Below, one piece after another: positions 6,490-14,608 of a stretch of 26,312 nt of DNA. The stretch spans positions 1-26,312 of IMG/VR virus record IMGVR_UViG_3300009515_000021. One strand, 5' to 3'. This DNA is from a virus. The notes beneath the pieces were generated by a model that saw nothing but the letters and a program-made list of their open reading frames with translations, was not told the origin of the DNA and made no database searches. The first letter of the stretch is position 1; every line of letters begins with the position of its first letter. A program made the position numbers and the translations under genes.

Positions 6490-7095
6490 ATGGCTGAGCA
6501 AAAAACCTATTATGTACTTTCACCAGGCGTTAACATATTTAACGACCCTACCCAGGAGGATGGATTAAAGACTCTTTACCCAAAACAAGCTTTACAATTA
6601 GCTAAAACAGCACGTGTCAAAAAATGGTTAGGCACCGGGGCTCTTATGGTGATTGAGGAAAAGGAAGCTAACAAGATTAACGCTGAGCGCAACAAGGGTA
6701 AGAATGAGGCTAAGAAGGTTGCTGATGCCAAGAAGAAGGAATTTGAGGAAAGTGTAGTAGGTGAGAACCAGGAATTGCAAAAGCAGGTAGATGCACTTAC
6801 TAAACAAAGTAAGGCCAAGGACCAGGAGATAGCTGAGCTTAAAAAGCAAATTGAGGATGGTGGCGATATAATGACTGAGGTTGATAACGAAGGTGATATA
6901 CCGGCTGAATTGCTTGAGCAGTATAAGGCGGTAGTTGGTAAGGATGCTGAGGAGGATGTGACGGCTGAGGACCTTGAAACGGAAATACGTCTTGTGGTTT
7001 CTGATGAATACCTTAAGGTAATTGGTGAGGCTGCACAGGAGGATATGCCCATAGAGGATATGCAAAAAGCTATTGAAGAAAAAAAAGGTAAGTAA
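6490..7095 (+). CDS. Head-associated protein with coiled coil and a C-terminal tandem repeat
   Basis: 201 residues, not assigned to a family. Residues 1-55 form a small globular segment (YYVLSPGVNIFNDP onward). Residues about 56-122 are Lys/Glu/Ala-rich and predicted coiled coil. The C-terminus has two 22-residue repeats exactly 29 apart: Y145-I166 (YKAVVGKDAEEDVTAEDLET) and Y174-I195 (YLKVIGEAAQEDMPIEDMQK). Each looks like a small helical bundle. The gene follows the capsid gene after a hairpin and an A-rich leader, and overlaps the next gene by TAATG. A head-to-tail joining or capsid-associated role is suggested by position only. Confidence 0.7.
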   Translation: MAEQKTYYVLSPGVNIFNDPTQEDGLKTLYPKQALQLAKTARVKKWLGTGALMVIEEKEANKINAERNKGKNEAKKVADAKKKEFEESVVGENQELQKQVDALTKQSKAKDQEIAELKKQIEDGGDIMTEVDNEGDIPAELLEQYKAVVGKDAEEDVTAEDLETEIRLVVSDEYLKVIGEAAQEDMPIEDMQKAIEEKKGK

Positions 7096-7301
7096 TGGCT
7101 AAGCAAGATACCAAAGAGCAAAATTATATTTACATACAGCTAAAGGATAAGAATAGCTCCTGGCAGTATAAAAAAGGTGTTTACCTTAGAGGGGATAGAG
7201 TTGCCAAGACTGATGGGGATAATGATAAGGTAAAACAAGCTATTAAGATGGGTGTTATTATAAAAGTTGATGCCCCCAAGGTAAAAGAAGAAAAGGATTA
7301 A
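7095..7301 (+). CDS. Small hypothetical protein of the head module, 68 aa
   Basis: Not recognised. A lysine-rich soluble protein with one likely beta segment (NYIYIQLKDKNSSWQYKKGV) and an acidic/basic tail. It starts in a TAATG overlap with the preceding gene, so it is probably translationally coupled. It ends the head transcription unit, being followed by a strong terminator. Location suggests a minor head or connector protein. Confidence 0.6.
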   Translation: MAKQDTKEQNYIYIQLKDKNSSWQYKKGVYLRGDRVAKTDGDNDKVKQAIKMGVIIKVDAPKVKEEKD

Positions 7302-7334
7302 CCACACACTATCTCTAACTCATAACAAAATAAG

Positions 7335-7367
7335 AAACCCTTAGCTTTCACGGTTAAGGGTTTTTTT
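7335..7367 (+). terminator. Intrinsic terminator ending the head module
   Basis: AAACCCTTA (7335-7343) pairs perfectly with TAAGGGTTT (7355-7363) across an 11-base loop, with T continuing to 7367. The T-run runs directly into the TAACTTTG promoter of the next unit. Confidence 0.85.
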
Positions 7368-7368
7368 A

Positions 7369-7376
7369 TAACTTTG
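7369..7376 (+). promoter_or_regulatory. TAnnTTTG promoter of the connector module
   Basis: TAACTTTG is followed by exactly four bases (AAGT) and then ATG 7381. With the usual start site of this promoter class, the first transcribed base would be at or next to the A of the ATG, so the mRNA is predicted to be leaderless. It overlaps the end of the preceding terminator. Confidence 0.7.
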
Positions 7377-7380
7377 AAGT

Positions 7381-7878
7381 ATGGCACTACCTAGCTTACT
7401 CATAATGGTTAAAAAGTTGGTACCGTATTTAACGGATGCCCAGGATACTGCTACGAGTGAGTGGATTTGCATGAGCCAATGGGAGTTGCAATCTTATCTG
7501 GGTATTGCGGATGTAGATGTAGAGGATGAGAGCAAGTACACAAATCGCCAAAACATACTGGTGGCTCACCATACGGCATATAAAATGCTATGTGAAAGAG
7601 TGTTGCTTAATATGGAGGGCAATACCGATGATAGTGTGGTGCCTAATAACAAAACACTTAAAAGGGCTAAGGCTGATGTAACCGAGGTCGAGTTTCAAGT
7701 AGGTAAAGCCTCTGATGGCTCTAAGTTATTGATGACGGCCGCACAACTTAAGGATGATATACAGAAAAAGACGTGCCATTTAGCATGGAGCCTGGATATA
7801 TCATTACCCCTTTGTGCTGATATTGATAGCAGGGCCGGTGTTGTTACCGAGAGTTTTATGTTCTTTGAAAGTGAGTAG
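7381..7878 (+). CDS. Head-tail connector (adaptor-like) protein
   Basis: 165 residues, mostly helical, starting at the ATG immediately after a promoter. An adaptor (SPP1 gp15/HK97 gp6 type), which docks under the portal ring, is the expected first protein of the connector set, and the size and helical character fit. The order that follows (stopper-like, gpG-like, terminator-like) supports this. No diagnostic motif is visible, so the call rests on synteny. The next gene starts two bases after its TAG stop. Confidence 0.6.
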   Translation: MALPSLLIMVKKLVPYLTDAQDTATSEWICMSQWELQSYLGIADVDVEDESKYTNRQNILVAHHTAYKMLCERVLLNMEGNTDDSVVPNNKTLKRAKADVTEVEFQVGKASDGSKLLMTAAQLKDDIQKKTCHLAWSLDISLPLCADIDSRAGVVTESFMFFESE

Positions 7879-7880
7879 TA

Positions 7881-8342
7881 ATGGCGGACCAAATTACAGA
7901 TGCGGAATGGGCAGAATTTAGACAGGCAATAGGTGATGTATTTGATACTTTTGCTGATTTCCCGGTAACCATCCGTAGGCGCACTACTAAATTAAGCGCA
8001 ACAAATCAAAGTCGTACTAAAAACAATAATACTACTGATACAATATTAAATGCGGTACTGGTAAATATTGGTAAGGATGATGATGCCCAGGTAAGATTAA
8101 GTGATAATGGCAGTATGGACCGTAGCGAGAGTTATGTGTTGATTAATTATGAGGTATTTGCTGCGGCTGGATTAGTTGATGCTAATGGCAACCATGTTTT
8201 ATTGGAGGGTAAGGATAGTGTGATTGTTAAGACGAAGGAATATGATATTTTTGGTATTAATCAACTAGGGCCGGCAGATGGCCAGGAGGCTGTCGTTAAG
8301 ATACATTTAAAGAAGCCGGTTGCACCTAAAGTTACGCGGTAA
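7881..8342 (+). CDS. Head closure (stopper-like) protein
   Basis: 153 residues, beta-rich. The central part (DTILNAVLVNIGKDDDAQVR, then SYVLINYEVFAAAGL and KTKEYDIFGINQLGP) resembles the small beta-barrel head-closure proteins (SPP1 gp16/lambda FII type), which stop DNA leaking from the filled head. It lies between adaptor-like and gpG-like genes, which is the usual place. It overlaps the next gene by TAATG. Assigned by shape and position, not by a motif. Confidence 0.55.
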   Translation: MADQITDAEWAEFRQAIGDVFDTFADFPVTIRRRTTKLSATNQSRTKNNNTTDTILNAVLVNIGKDDDAQVRLSDNGSMDRSESYVLINYEVFAAAGLVDANGNHVLLEGKDSVIVKTKEYDIFGINQLGPADGQEAVVKIHLKKPVAPKVTR

Positions 8343-8818
8343 TGGGAATGAAGAAAACTGGCGATTGGGATGAGGTGCGTAAATTAATAGATACTGCACC
8401 ACAAAGGGTACAGGCTATTAACCAACGTAGTTTGCAGCGTGTTGGATTGAAGGCAGAGAGGATGGCTGTAAAATTTATTAAGAACCAAAGCCTTAGTTGG
8501 GCACCATTGAATCCTGCCTACTTGAAATGGAAATTAGATAATAATAAATCTGAGAAAACATTGGTATCTGATAGTACTTACTTTCAAAGCATCACCTCAA
8601 TTGTGGAAAAGAATGTGGCTTTTGCAGGTGTTAGTAAAAAGGTTAAGAATGCTGATGGTGATACGGTTGCTGATATTGCCAGGATACATGAGTTTGGTAG
8701 CGTGGCCCGTAACATTCCGGCCAGGCCATTATGGGGTGTGGTTTTTAAGCATATAAAAACGTTTGTTGTTAATAAGAACTTTTTTGCCAGGGAGGTAATA
8801 AATGAATTGAAAAGTTGA
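8342..8818 (+). CDS. Tail completion protein, Mu gpG-like virion morphogenesis family
   Basis: 158 residues. The stretch ADIARIHEFGSVARNIPARP followed by LWGV is the hallmark of the phage virion morphogenesis (Mu gpG/HK97 gp10-like) family, where the His-Glu-Phe-Gly and IPARP elements are conserved. These proteins act at the head-tail joint. The N-terminal part is helical and basic. The start is in a TAATG overlap, and the stop overlaps the TTG start of the next gene. Confidence 0.8.
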   Translation: MGMKKTGDWDEVRKLIDTAPQRVQAINQRSLQRVGLKAERMAVKFIKNQSLSWAPLNPAYLKWKLDNNKSEKTLVSDSTYFQSITSIVEKNVAFAGVSKKVKNADGDTVADIARIHEFGSVARNIPARPLWGVVFKHIKTFVVNKNFFAREVINELKS

Positions 8819-9561
8819 AGTTTGATATAGAACATATTGATAATGGTGTTGAATTACAGGTACGACAAATAGTTGAGGCATTAGGGTATTGGCCTAATCA
8901 AACACAGTTTTTTAAGGATGATGATGAGCCCGGTTTTGATGCTGCTCTTACGGCTGCAATAGCGGCACAAGATACACAACCATTAATTAAGGTGTTTGGC
9001 CCAGGTGGTTATAGGGACCGTGAGCAATTGATGGAGAATAATATTGTGATTAGCCGCACAGGCATACAGCCGGGCGATATTGGGTTTAGCAACCCTATTG
9101 CTTATGAGGAGTATAGTGGGGCGATGAGTGAGCAATTATTTAGAAAGGTACAGACGGAGGAGGGTACAAAAAATATTTCTTATGATATACGGTTTTTTTG
9201 TAATAACACCGATTTGGATAGAGCCATTAGCGATATATTGATTAGGGCATTTAGTACTAGGAAGTATGTATATGGGCAGATAATAACTGAGGGGCCCAAT
9301 AGCATTACTAACACAACACAGGGCTTTTGGGTGTTCCCTATTGGGGACCCTGTGGAGTTGAGCAGCATGAATTATATTGAGCGACTTTATAGGTTTTTGG
9401 TGGTTGATGTATGTTTAGAGGATAATGTTACATTATATGAGGGTATACCACCTATGACGGTGCCTGTTATTGAGGTAGCACCGGGCCCTAATGATTGTAT
9501 AAAAGTGGGTGGCACAAAAGTTTTTGTAGATGGGGTGTTTGAGTGTGGTGTTTTTGAATAA
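8815..9561 (+). CDS. Tail terminator-like protein
   Basis: 248 residues from a TTG that overlaps the previous TGA (TTGA). No in-frame ATG occurs until well inside the protein, so TTG is the best start. Its beta strands (NISYDIRFFCNNTDLDRAIS, RLYRFLVVDVCLEDNV) around helices fit tail terminators, which cap the tube and sheath and join the tail to the head. The C-terminal ~45 residues (VAPGPNDCIKVGGTKVFVDG onward) look like an added Gly/Val-rich strand pair. Last gene of the connector unit. Moderate certainty, based on order. Confidence 0.55.
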   Translation: MKFDIEHIDNGVELQVRQIVEALGYWPNQTQFFKDDDEPGFDAALTAAIAAQDTQPLIKVFGPGGYRDREQLMENNIVISRTGIQPGDIGFSNPIAYEEYSGAMSEQLFRKVQTEEGTKNISYDIRFFCNNTDLDRAISDILIRAFSTRKYVYGQIITEGPNSITNTTQGFWVFPIGDPVELSSMNYIERLYRFLVVDVCLEDNVTLYEGIPPMTVPVIEVAPGPNDCIKVGGTKVFVDGVFECGVFE

Positions 9562-9567
9562 AATGAT

Positions 9568-9575
9568 TACCTTTG
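9568..9575 (+). promoter_or_regulatory. TAnnTTTG promoter of the fibre cassette
   Basis: TACCTTTG, then four bases (AATT) and ATG 9580: the same spacing as at 7369, 14800 and 20111. No terminator was seen before it. Predicts a leaderless mRNA for the fibre-like gene and the two genes after it. Confidence 0.65.
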
Positions 9576-9579
9576 AATT

Positions 9580-10665
9580 ATGGCATCATTAATAGATAGC
9601 TTAAACCTTAGATTAGCAAAAGGCATTGAACTGACTGCTCAGGAGCATGATGATAACATGCAGGCTATAAGTGATTGGGTGGACCCACCGTTGGCGCTGG
9701 ATAGCGCTACAAATAATAAAGTTATCCACAATCCCTCTGGCGATAATGCGGTTTATTTTAATTATGAAAACTCAGCTGAGAATCAAGATGGATGGGTTGA
9801 TTATAAAGATATGGTTGTGTGGTTTGGGAATGCTGATGTTGTTAATAATGATACTAGTGGTGTTTTTTGGACGAACGCTATGTACCAGGCAGAGTATGAT
9901 GATACTGTTGAGAGGGGTAGGGAGATTGGTAAGTGGGTTACTAATAGTACTGATTATGATGTGGCGTGGGCAGAGGACTTTATGTCTCTCTACGGCATAG
10001 GCACAAGCAATATTTACGCTGATAGATATATGTCGGCAGCCGGAGAGGATACGCTTGGCAATCCATATAGCAATTTCATAAGAATGTCCATAGATGCCAT
10101 GCAGTTTAACAGGGAATCTATAAGCGATAACCCTAGTTATGATAGGCAGATAACTAACTTTATAACTGAGACGAACGCCACGTTATTTGGCAGGAATAGT
10201 TATGATGATACTGCGGGGACGTTTTGGGAGAATAGGGTTGTGATGACTGATTGGGATGGAGGAAATGGGCCGGAGCAACGGTTTGAGTTTAGTGTAAGTG
10301 CAAGGGTTAACCCGGCAGACCCATTTATGAATAATGTGTTACAGCAAAACCCAAATTATAATAGGTGGAGTTGGAATATGGGTGGTTATGATATTGCTAC
10401 TTATGGTAATAAGAAGTGGTTTGAGGCAAATAAAGATGAGATTTTTTTACATAGCGAGGGAGGCCTTAGCATTACTACTCAGGGTAGGATTGGTTTAAAT
10501 AGTAATGGCGCAGCATTTTACGAGCCGCCAAATGTAGCATTGGCAAATAGGCATTTTGATTTTAGGGGAAGTAATAATGCTGGCGTTGGCTTTAAATTAA
10601 AACAACCTAATGGAACTGTGAGGACGGTTACCATTAACAATACAGGTAATTGGTCAATAGTATAA
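9580..10665 (+). CDS. Fibre-like structural protein
   Basis: 361 residues. The N-terminus (LNLRLAKGIELTAQEHDDNM) matches the style of fibre anchoring segments in Bacteroidota phages. The middle is rich in Asn/Asp/Trp/Tyr with related units (NNDTSGVFWTNAM and YDDTAGTFWENRV), and the C-terminus (GFKLKQPNGTVRTVTINNTG) resembles a trimeric fibre end. It is not at the distal fibre end of the genome but between connector and sheath genes, with its own promoter, so it could be a neck whisker, collar or head fibre. The next gene starts two bases after its stop. Confidence 0.6.
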   Translation: MASLIDSLNLRLAKGIELTAQEHDDNMQAISDWVDPPLALDSATNNKVIHNPSGDNAVYFNYENSAENQDGWVDYKDMVVWFGNADVVNNDTSGVFWTNAMYQAEYDDTVERGREIGKWVTNSTDYDVAWAEDFMSLYGIGTSNIYADRYMSAAGEDTLGNPYSNFIRMSIDAMQFNRESISDNPSYDRQITNFITETNATLFGRNSYDDTAGTFWENRVVMTDWDGGNGPEQRFEFSVSARVNPADPFMNNVLQQNPNYNRWSWNMGGYDIATYGNKKWFEANKDEIFLHSEGGLSITTQGRIGLNSNGAAFYEPPNVALANRHFDFRGSNNAGVGFKLKQPNGTVRTVTINNTGNWSIV

Positions 10666-10667
10666 TT

Positions 10668-11084
10668 ATGCAAGAGATACAGATAAACATAAATAAGCAA
10701 TTAACCTCGATAGAGGGTTATGTTTTACCAACTAGTGTTTTTGAGGTTGAGGTAAACCCACAATCAAAAACAAAGGGGGATAAATCAATAATACCCTGGC
10801 ACGCCAACATATATCTATCCAAAACATCAAAAAGCAATGGTGATGAGCCATGCAGGATAAAAGGCATTTTTATCAGTGATAAAAATGTGCGGGGGTTACA
10901 CAATAAGAGGGAAAAAGATGAGATTAAGGGTAATACTGATATTGATAAATTTGTATATCAAACAGAGCTTAAGAATGGTAAAATCAAATTAAACCCAGGC
11001 GCACTAAACTCAATAAAAGGTCAAATAATCAAGCAATTAGCCAGTAGGTACTCTAACATAATCGAGGAACAAGACTTATCGTAA
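10668..11084 (+). CDS. Hypothetical protein, 138 aa, in the inserted cassette
   Basis: Not recognised. A soluble Lys/Asn/Ile-rich protein with likely beta segments (FEVEVNPQSK, PWHANIYLSK) and a basic helical C-terminus (NSIKGQIIKQLASRYSNIIE). I use ATG 10668, two bases after the preceding stop; a TTG at 10650 would overlap the fibre gene. Its codon use is more A-rich (AAA, ATA, CAA) than that of the sheath and tube genes, which suggests later acquisition. It overlaps the next gene by TAATG, so the two probably act together. Confidence 0.6.
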   Translation: MQEIQININKQLTSIEGYVLPTSVFEVEVNPQSKTKGDKSIIPWHANIYLSKTSKSNGDEPCRIKGIFISDKNVRGLHNKREKDEIKGNTDIDKFVYQTELKNGKIKLNPGALNSIKGQIIKQLASRYSNIIEEQDLS

Positions 11085-11464
11085 TGACAAACCATGAAGC
11101 TTATTTATTGGGTGGTATTCTATCAGCAATAGAGCCCACTAATTTTGATAGATTAGATGTTGATAGTATTGATAAATTAATACAAACTCAGGAGGTATTA
11201 ACTAACATATCATCTAAATACTCAAAAACCCGCACTACAATTTTTAAAAGCTATAATGTTGATTTTGATAGCGAGGGCAAGTATGATTTTAGTAAGCATG
11301 ATAAGGCTGATGAGATTATTAATAAAATAGATGAGTTGGGGAATAAAAAAATAATGGATGATATACCGTATTTGAATTTTCTCAATCAAGAGGAATTCCA
11401 AGCCTTAACACGTGGGTTGGTTATGCAGGATAGAGTATTTATAAATAAATATCTGCGTGCATAA
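11084..11464 (+). CDS. Hypothetical protein, 126 aa, in the inserted cassette
   Basis: Not recognised. An acidic, helix-rich soluble protein (TNHEAYLLGGILSAIEPTNF; a later Asp/Lys-rich loop; C-terminus QEEFQALTRGLVMQDRVFIN). It has no signal peptide, membrane segment or obvious catalytic motif. It is coupled to the preceding gene by TAATG and ends 74 bases before the sheath gene. It may be an assembly factor for the fibre or an accessory (moron) protein; the sequence does not decide. Confidence 0.6.
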   Translation: MTNHEAYLLGGILSAIEPTNFDRLDVDSIDKLIQTQEVLTNISSKYSKTRTTIFKSYNVDFDSEGKYDFSKHDKADEIINKIDELGNKKIMDDIPYLNFLNQEEFQALTRGLVMQDRVFINKYLRA

Positions 11465-11538
11465 AAAGAAAAGTAGGTATTCTTTGTCAGGAAATTATTT
11501 TTTTCTAATATTGAAGAAACTTAGATAAACTTTTAGAT

Positions 11539-13125
11539 ATGGCAGCACAAGGCGCACCAAAAACCACATTTAGAGTAAAGGATGAAAGCATTGTTATTTC
11601 AAATCCAGTACGAGGTATTATTTGTGTACAGGGAGAGACCCATTTGGGTGAGATAAATGAGCCTGCCTTTTGCGGTAATTCTAATCAGTTTCTAAGAAAA
11701 TTCGGCAGCTATCATCCCGATAGTAAATTCCCTCTTTATTGTTTACGATTGTTGGATAGTGGAGCTAAGCTTTGGGTTAGCCGTGCAGGGGAATTTACAG
11801 ACCCTACGGATAAAACTACTGTTGTTGGAACTAAGGCGGAGACTACGTTTACTGTATCTACGGAGACGGTTGTTATGGAGGCTACCGCTGTTGGTGCCGG
11901 GTATAATAGTATTGCTGTTACCATTACTAGCGCAGCTAGTTTATTGGCTAATGCTGTTGATATAAGCATTAGTATACCTGGGGTGCCTGGTGATTTTGTT
12001 GTTAGAGATGTACCTAACACATTGGATGCCCAGGGTATTATTGACCAAAATGTAAGATTGAAGGATGCTTTATTGCATGTGCAGATAAAAAGCATTACTG
12101 GTTTTATACCTGTTGGTACGTTTACGCTTGGCGCCACCATTGCTGGCGTTCAGGATGTCTCAGCTATTGATGCTGCTGATTATAATGGCTCATTGGCAGG
12201 CAGTACCGGGTGGTACAGTTTTAACACCGTAACAGATGCCTTTCGTATAGCCAATATACATCAGCCTGACCCTGTGATTGATGCTGGATTGGATGCTTTT
12301 GCTACATATAGGCTTAACAACACTAGTTATCCTATGCGATACCATATAGGCTCACCCTTGGGGTTGAGCGCTGCCGGTATGGGAGCGTACCGAGAGGGCA
12401 CATCTCCTTACAGCCATACGCCATTAGATAACTTTTTGGGACATTATGTGGTTGATGATGTGAATATTAACGACCCTGTTGAGCCATCATTAAGATTTGA
12501 TATACCATCTATTGTTGATTATTTGGCCATACAGTCAAAGAATGACATTGAGGCATGGCCCTGGTATAGCCCCGCAAGGCAGGAGGTAAATAAAATAATA
12601 GCTCCTAACAACGGTGTGCGTTTAAACCTTAAGGCGCCTGCTAATGTGGCTGATTATGATTCCCTCTATCCAAAACAGGTAAATGCTATTGTGCAGGAGG
12701 ATGGGCGCGTTAAGTATCATGGCAATAAATCGCTATTGCGTAATAACAACAAGATTTTGGTTAAGCACAATGTGGCCGATTTAATGGTTTATATTTTAAG
12801 GGAGTTGCCGCCATTGGTAAAACTTGGAGAGTTCCAACCAAACGATGTACAATTGTGGAAGGAAACATACCGAAGGGTTAGACCTTGGATTGTTGATGTA
12901 TTGGTGGCTAATAGAGCTATTAAGCCAACTGAGAATGTAGATTGGTTTTGGGTTGGTGACCAAGATGCTAATACGCCTGGGGATGCTGAGTTTAATGAGC
13001 AATCCAACATTGATGCTGGTATTTATAAGACTAAATTTATTTTCGTACCTATAACAGCTACGGAGTTTATAGTTGTTGATATTGTGGCAACTGATAGCAA
13101 CACACTTGCAAGTATAATACAATAA
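11539..13125 (+). CDS. Contractile tail sheath protein
   Basis: 528 residues. The N-terminal SNPVRGIICVQGETHLGEIN followed by AFCGNSNQFLRKFG matches the opening of phage sheath proteins. Residues about 95-215 are a Val/Thr/Ala-rich inserted domain exposed on the sheath surface. The C-terminal third (IEAWPWYSPARQEVNKIIAP and the final TKFIFVPITATEFIVVDIVA) is the conserved sheath core that interlocks subunits and slides on contraction. Directly followed by the tube gene, the standard pair. The leader is A/T-rich with no clear promoter: TATTCTTTG at 11478-11486 is one base too long for the consensus. Confidence 0.93.
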   Translation: MAAQGAPKTTFRVKDESIVISNPVRGIICVQGETHLGEINEPAFCGNSNQFLRKFGSYHPDSKFPLYCLRLLDSGAKLWVSRAGEFTDPTDKTTVVGTKAETTFTVSTETVVMEATAVGAGYNSIAVTITSAASLLANAVDISISIPGVPGDFVVRDVPNTLDAQGIIDQNVRLKDALLHVQIKSITGFIPVGTFTLGATIAGVQDVSAIDAADYNGSLAGSTGWYSFNTVTDAFRIANIHQPDPVIDAGLDAFATYRLNNTSYPMRYHIGSPLGLSAAGMGAYREGTSPYSHTPLDNFLGHYVVDDVNINDPVEPSLRFDIPSIVDYLAIQSKNDIEAWPWYSPARQEVNKIIAPNNGVRLNLKAPANVADYDSLYPKQVNAIVQEDGRVKYHGNKSLLRNNNKILVKHNVADLMVYILRELPPLVKLGEFQPNDVQLWKETYRRVRPWIVDVLVANRAIKPTENVDWFWVGDQDANTPGDAEFNEQSNIDAGIYKTKFIFVPITATEFIVVDIVATDSNTLASIIQ

Positions 13126-13136
13126 AAAATTGAGAT

Positions 13137-13652
13137 ATGAGTTTTACTAACCCACAAAAGAATTTTCGTTATGCCCTAGAGTTTCTAGGTATAAACATGT
13201 TCTTAATCCAGGAGGCAACCATACCTACTGTTGAGGCTGATTTGGTTGAGCATGGCGCACCTGGTAATTTACCTAATGGTAAGACACCCGGTAAAATGCG
13301 TGTGGGTCAGCTTATATTAAAGAAACTTAAGCCTGCGGTTGGCGCAGATACTTGGGCGTGGGATTGGTTTGCTGAGAATATTACAGGTTTACGGAACCAG
13401 TTTGCACGTACAGGCTTCTTCACCGAGCTTGGCCCCGATGGGTTTACGCCCGTAAAAAAATGGTTTTGTGGCGATGTGTTTGTACAGAAGATTGAAACAG
13501 ACCCGTTTGTTTCAACCGGCTCTGATAATGTTATGGAAACAGTTACTTGTGAGCCTGAGTATTTCTATCCGACAGACTCACCATTGTTTACAGCTTTATT
13601 TGCTGGTAATGCAGCCGCTGGCTTTGCCGGCACATTAGGCAATGCAGGATAA
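13137..13652 (+). CDS. Tail tube protein
   Basis: 171 residues, right size and place for the inner tube (T4 gp19-like) that the sheath drives through the envelope. FRYALEFLGINMFLIQEATI followed by PTVEADLVEHGAPGN and GKTPGKMRVGQLILKKLKPA has the form of the first strands and loop of the tube fold. The Gly/Ala-rich C-terminus (FAGNAAAGFAGTLGNAG) is probably flexible. It starts 11 bases after the sheath stop and is followed by a strong terminator. Confidence 0.9.
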   Translation: MSFTNPQKNFRYALEFLGINMFLIQEATIPTVEADLVEHGAPGNLPNGKTPGKMRVGQLILKKLKPAVGADTWAWDWFAENITGLRNQFARTGFFTELGPDGFTPVKKWFCGDVFVQKIETDPFVSTGSDNVMETVTCEPEYFYPTDSPLFTALFAGNAAAGFAGTLGNAG

Positions 13653-13695
13653 CCACTAAGCTCACTTCTGTAGGCTATATCTTCGATTTGTGGTG

Positions 13696-13724
13696 GGGCA
13701 CGATTTATTTCGTGCTCTTTTTTT
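13696..13724 (+). terminator. Intrinsic terminator after the sheath-tube pair
   Basis: GGGCACGA (13696-13703) pairs with TCGTGCTC (13710-13717), with one G-U, across a six-base loop, and seven T follow (13718-13724). Confidence 0.85.
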
Positions 13725-13749
13725 ATTTGTTATATTTGTTATATATTTG
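13722..13749 (+). promoter_or_regulatory. Cluster of -7 type elements before the tail chaperone gene
   Basis: TATATTTG occurs at 13731-13738 and 13742-13749, exact matches to TAnnTTTG spaced 11 bases apart, with a weaker TTTATTTG at 13722-13729 overlapping the terminator tail. The last copy is 19 bases before ATG 13769. This may be one promoter plus decoys or alternative start sites about one helical turn apart. Confidence 0.55.
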
Positions 13750-13768
13750 AGCAAACAAATTAGAAGAT

Positions 13769-14608
13769 ATGGAACAACGCACATCAGTAACAGTATTACC
13801 ATCAGGAGTTGAGATGGAGGTACGCGCCTTTATAGGAGGCGATATGGAGAGGCTATCTATGGATGCCCAGGAAAAGGGAGTAGATGCCTTTAATGAGCTA
13901 TTGGCAAATTGTATTATAAGGTTGGGTAATGATAGGTCGATAACATTACAAAAGATACAAAAAATGCTTAGCAATGACCGTAAATATGGATTGCTTTATT
14001 TACGGAATTTTAGCTTAAACTTTAAACCTACATTTGATTTTACACATGAGTGGCCTGTTGAGGAGGATGGCCAGGGGAAGGATACTACGGACCATAGTAT
14101 ATTATTGAGGGGCTTCCCCATGCGCCCTTATTATTGGGTTGCTGAGGTTATGGAGCGTATGAGAGAGGAGGCAGAGAGCAAGGGCGAGTCATTTGATAAC
14201 TCAAAATTCCCTAAAATGTTTGAGAGCTATGAGGAGGTTTACCCGCATTTGGAGCAAGTTACTAAGCTTAACAATACTGGTATAGAGGTGCATTGGAAGA
14301 TTTTAACAGCTAGTAAGGAAAAGGAATTTGCTGAGGTAGGGCCCAAGCAGCGCCATTTAAATTTACCTATTGTAATGCGGGTGCCTAGGATTATGTTAGA
14401 GCCTAAAAGCGGTAAAGAGCCTGTGCCTACTATTTATGAGACTAGCAAGGGTGATTGGGGAGATTTGGAGCAACTACGTGCTGAGATACACAAAAAAGAG
14501 GGTAAGATTGATACTATGATTACCATTAAACACCCCAATAAAAGCAAAGAGGCATCGGTTGACTTAATTGGTACACTTGCTTTTTTCGTGCCTTCTCAAG
14601 CAATTTAA
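13769..14608 (+). CDS. Tail assembly chaperone, zero-frame (G-type) product
   Basis: 279 residues. It sits between tube and tape measure, where tailed phages encode the chaperone that coats the tape measure during tail assembly. The N-terminus (TSVTVLPSGVEMEVRAFIGG) resembles small beta domains of T4-baseplate-type or chaperone proteins, while the rest is mixed and acidic. The frame ends at TAA 14606-14608, just after T TTT TTC (14581-14587), where a -1 shift opens a longer product. Lambda gpG/gpGT is the classic parallel. It lacks a signal peptide and is not expected in the virion. Confidence 0.72.
   Translation: MEQRTSVTVLPSGVEMEVRAFIGGDMERLSMDAQEKGVDAFNELLANCIIRLGNDRSITLQKIQKMLSNDRKYGLLYLRNFSLNFKPTFDFTHEWPVEEDGQGKDTTDHSILLRGFPMRPYYWVAEVMERMREEAESKGESFDNSKFPKMFESYEEVYPHLEQVTKLNNTGIEVHWKILTASKEKEFAEVGPKQRHLNLPIVMRVPRIMLEPKSGKEPVPTIYETSKGDWGDLEQLRAEIHKKEGKIDTMITIKHPNKSKEASVDLIGTLAFFVPSQAI

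Noticed and set aside
7079-7095. A8 run near the end of the 201-residue protein as a frameshift site into the next gene
   Set aside because: A -1 slip reaches a stop almost at once (AGG TAA), and the frame of the next gene is closed just upstream of its ATG.
6576-7121. 181-codon antisense frame opposite the coiled-coil head protein
   Set aside because: Same cause: Ser/Leu-rich complement of Lys/Glu-rich coding sequence.
8790-8804. GGGAGG followed by TAATAA and ATG, as a Shine-Dalgarno-led start
   Set aside because: That ATG opens only ATG AAT TGA. The sequence is explained as coding sequence of the gpG-like protein.
11465-11513. TATTCTTTG and TAATATTG as promoters, and a weak AAAGAA/TTCTTT stem, before the sheath gene
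   Set aside because: The first has one base too many and the second lacks a full TTTG. The stem is short and not followed directly by the T-run. The sheath promoter stays unresolved.
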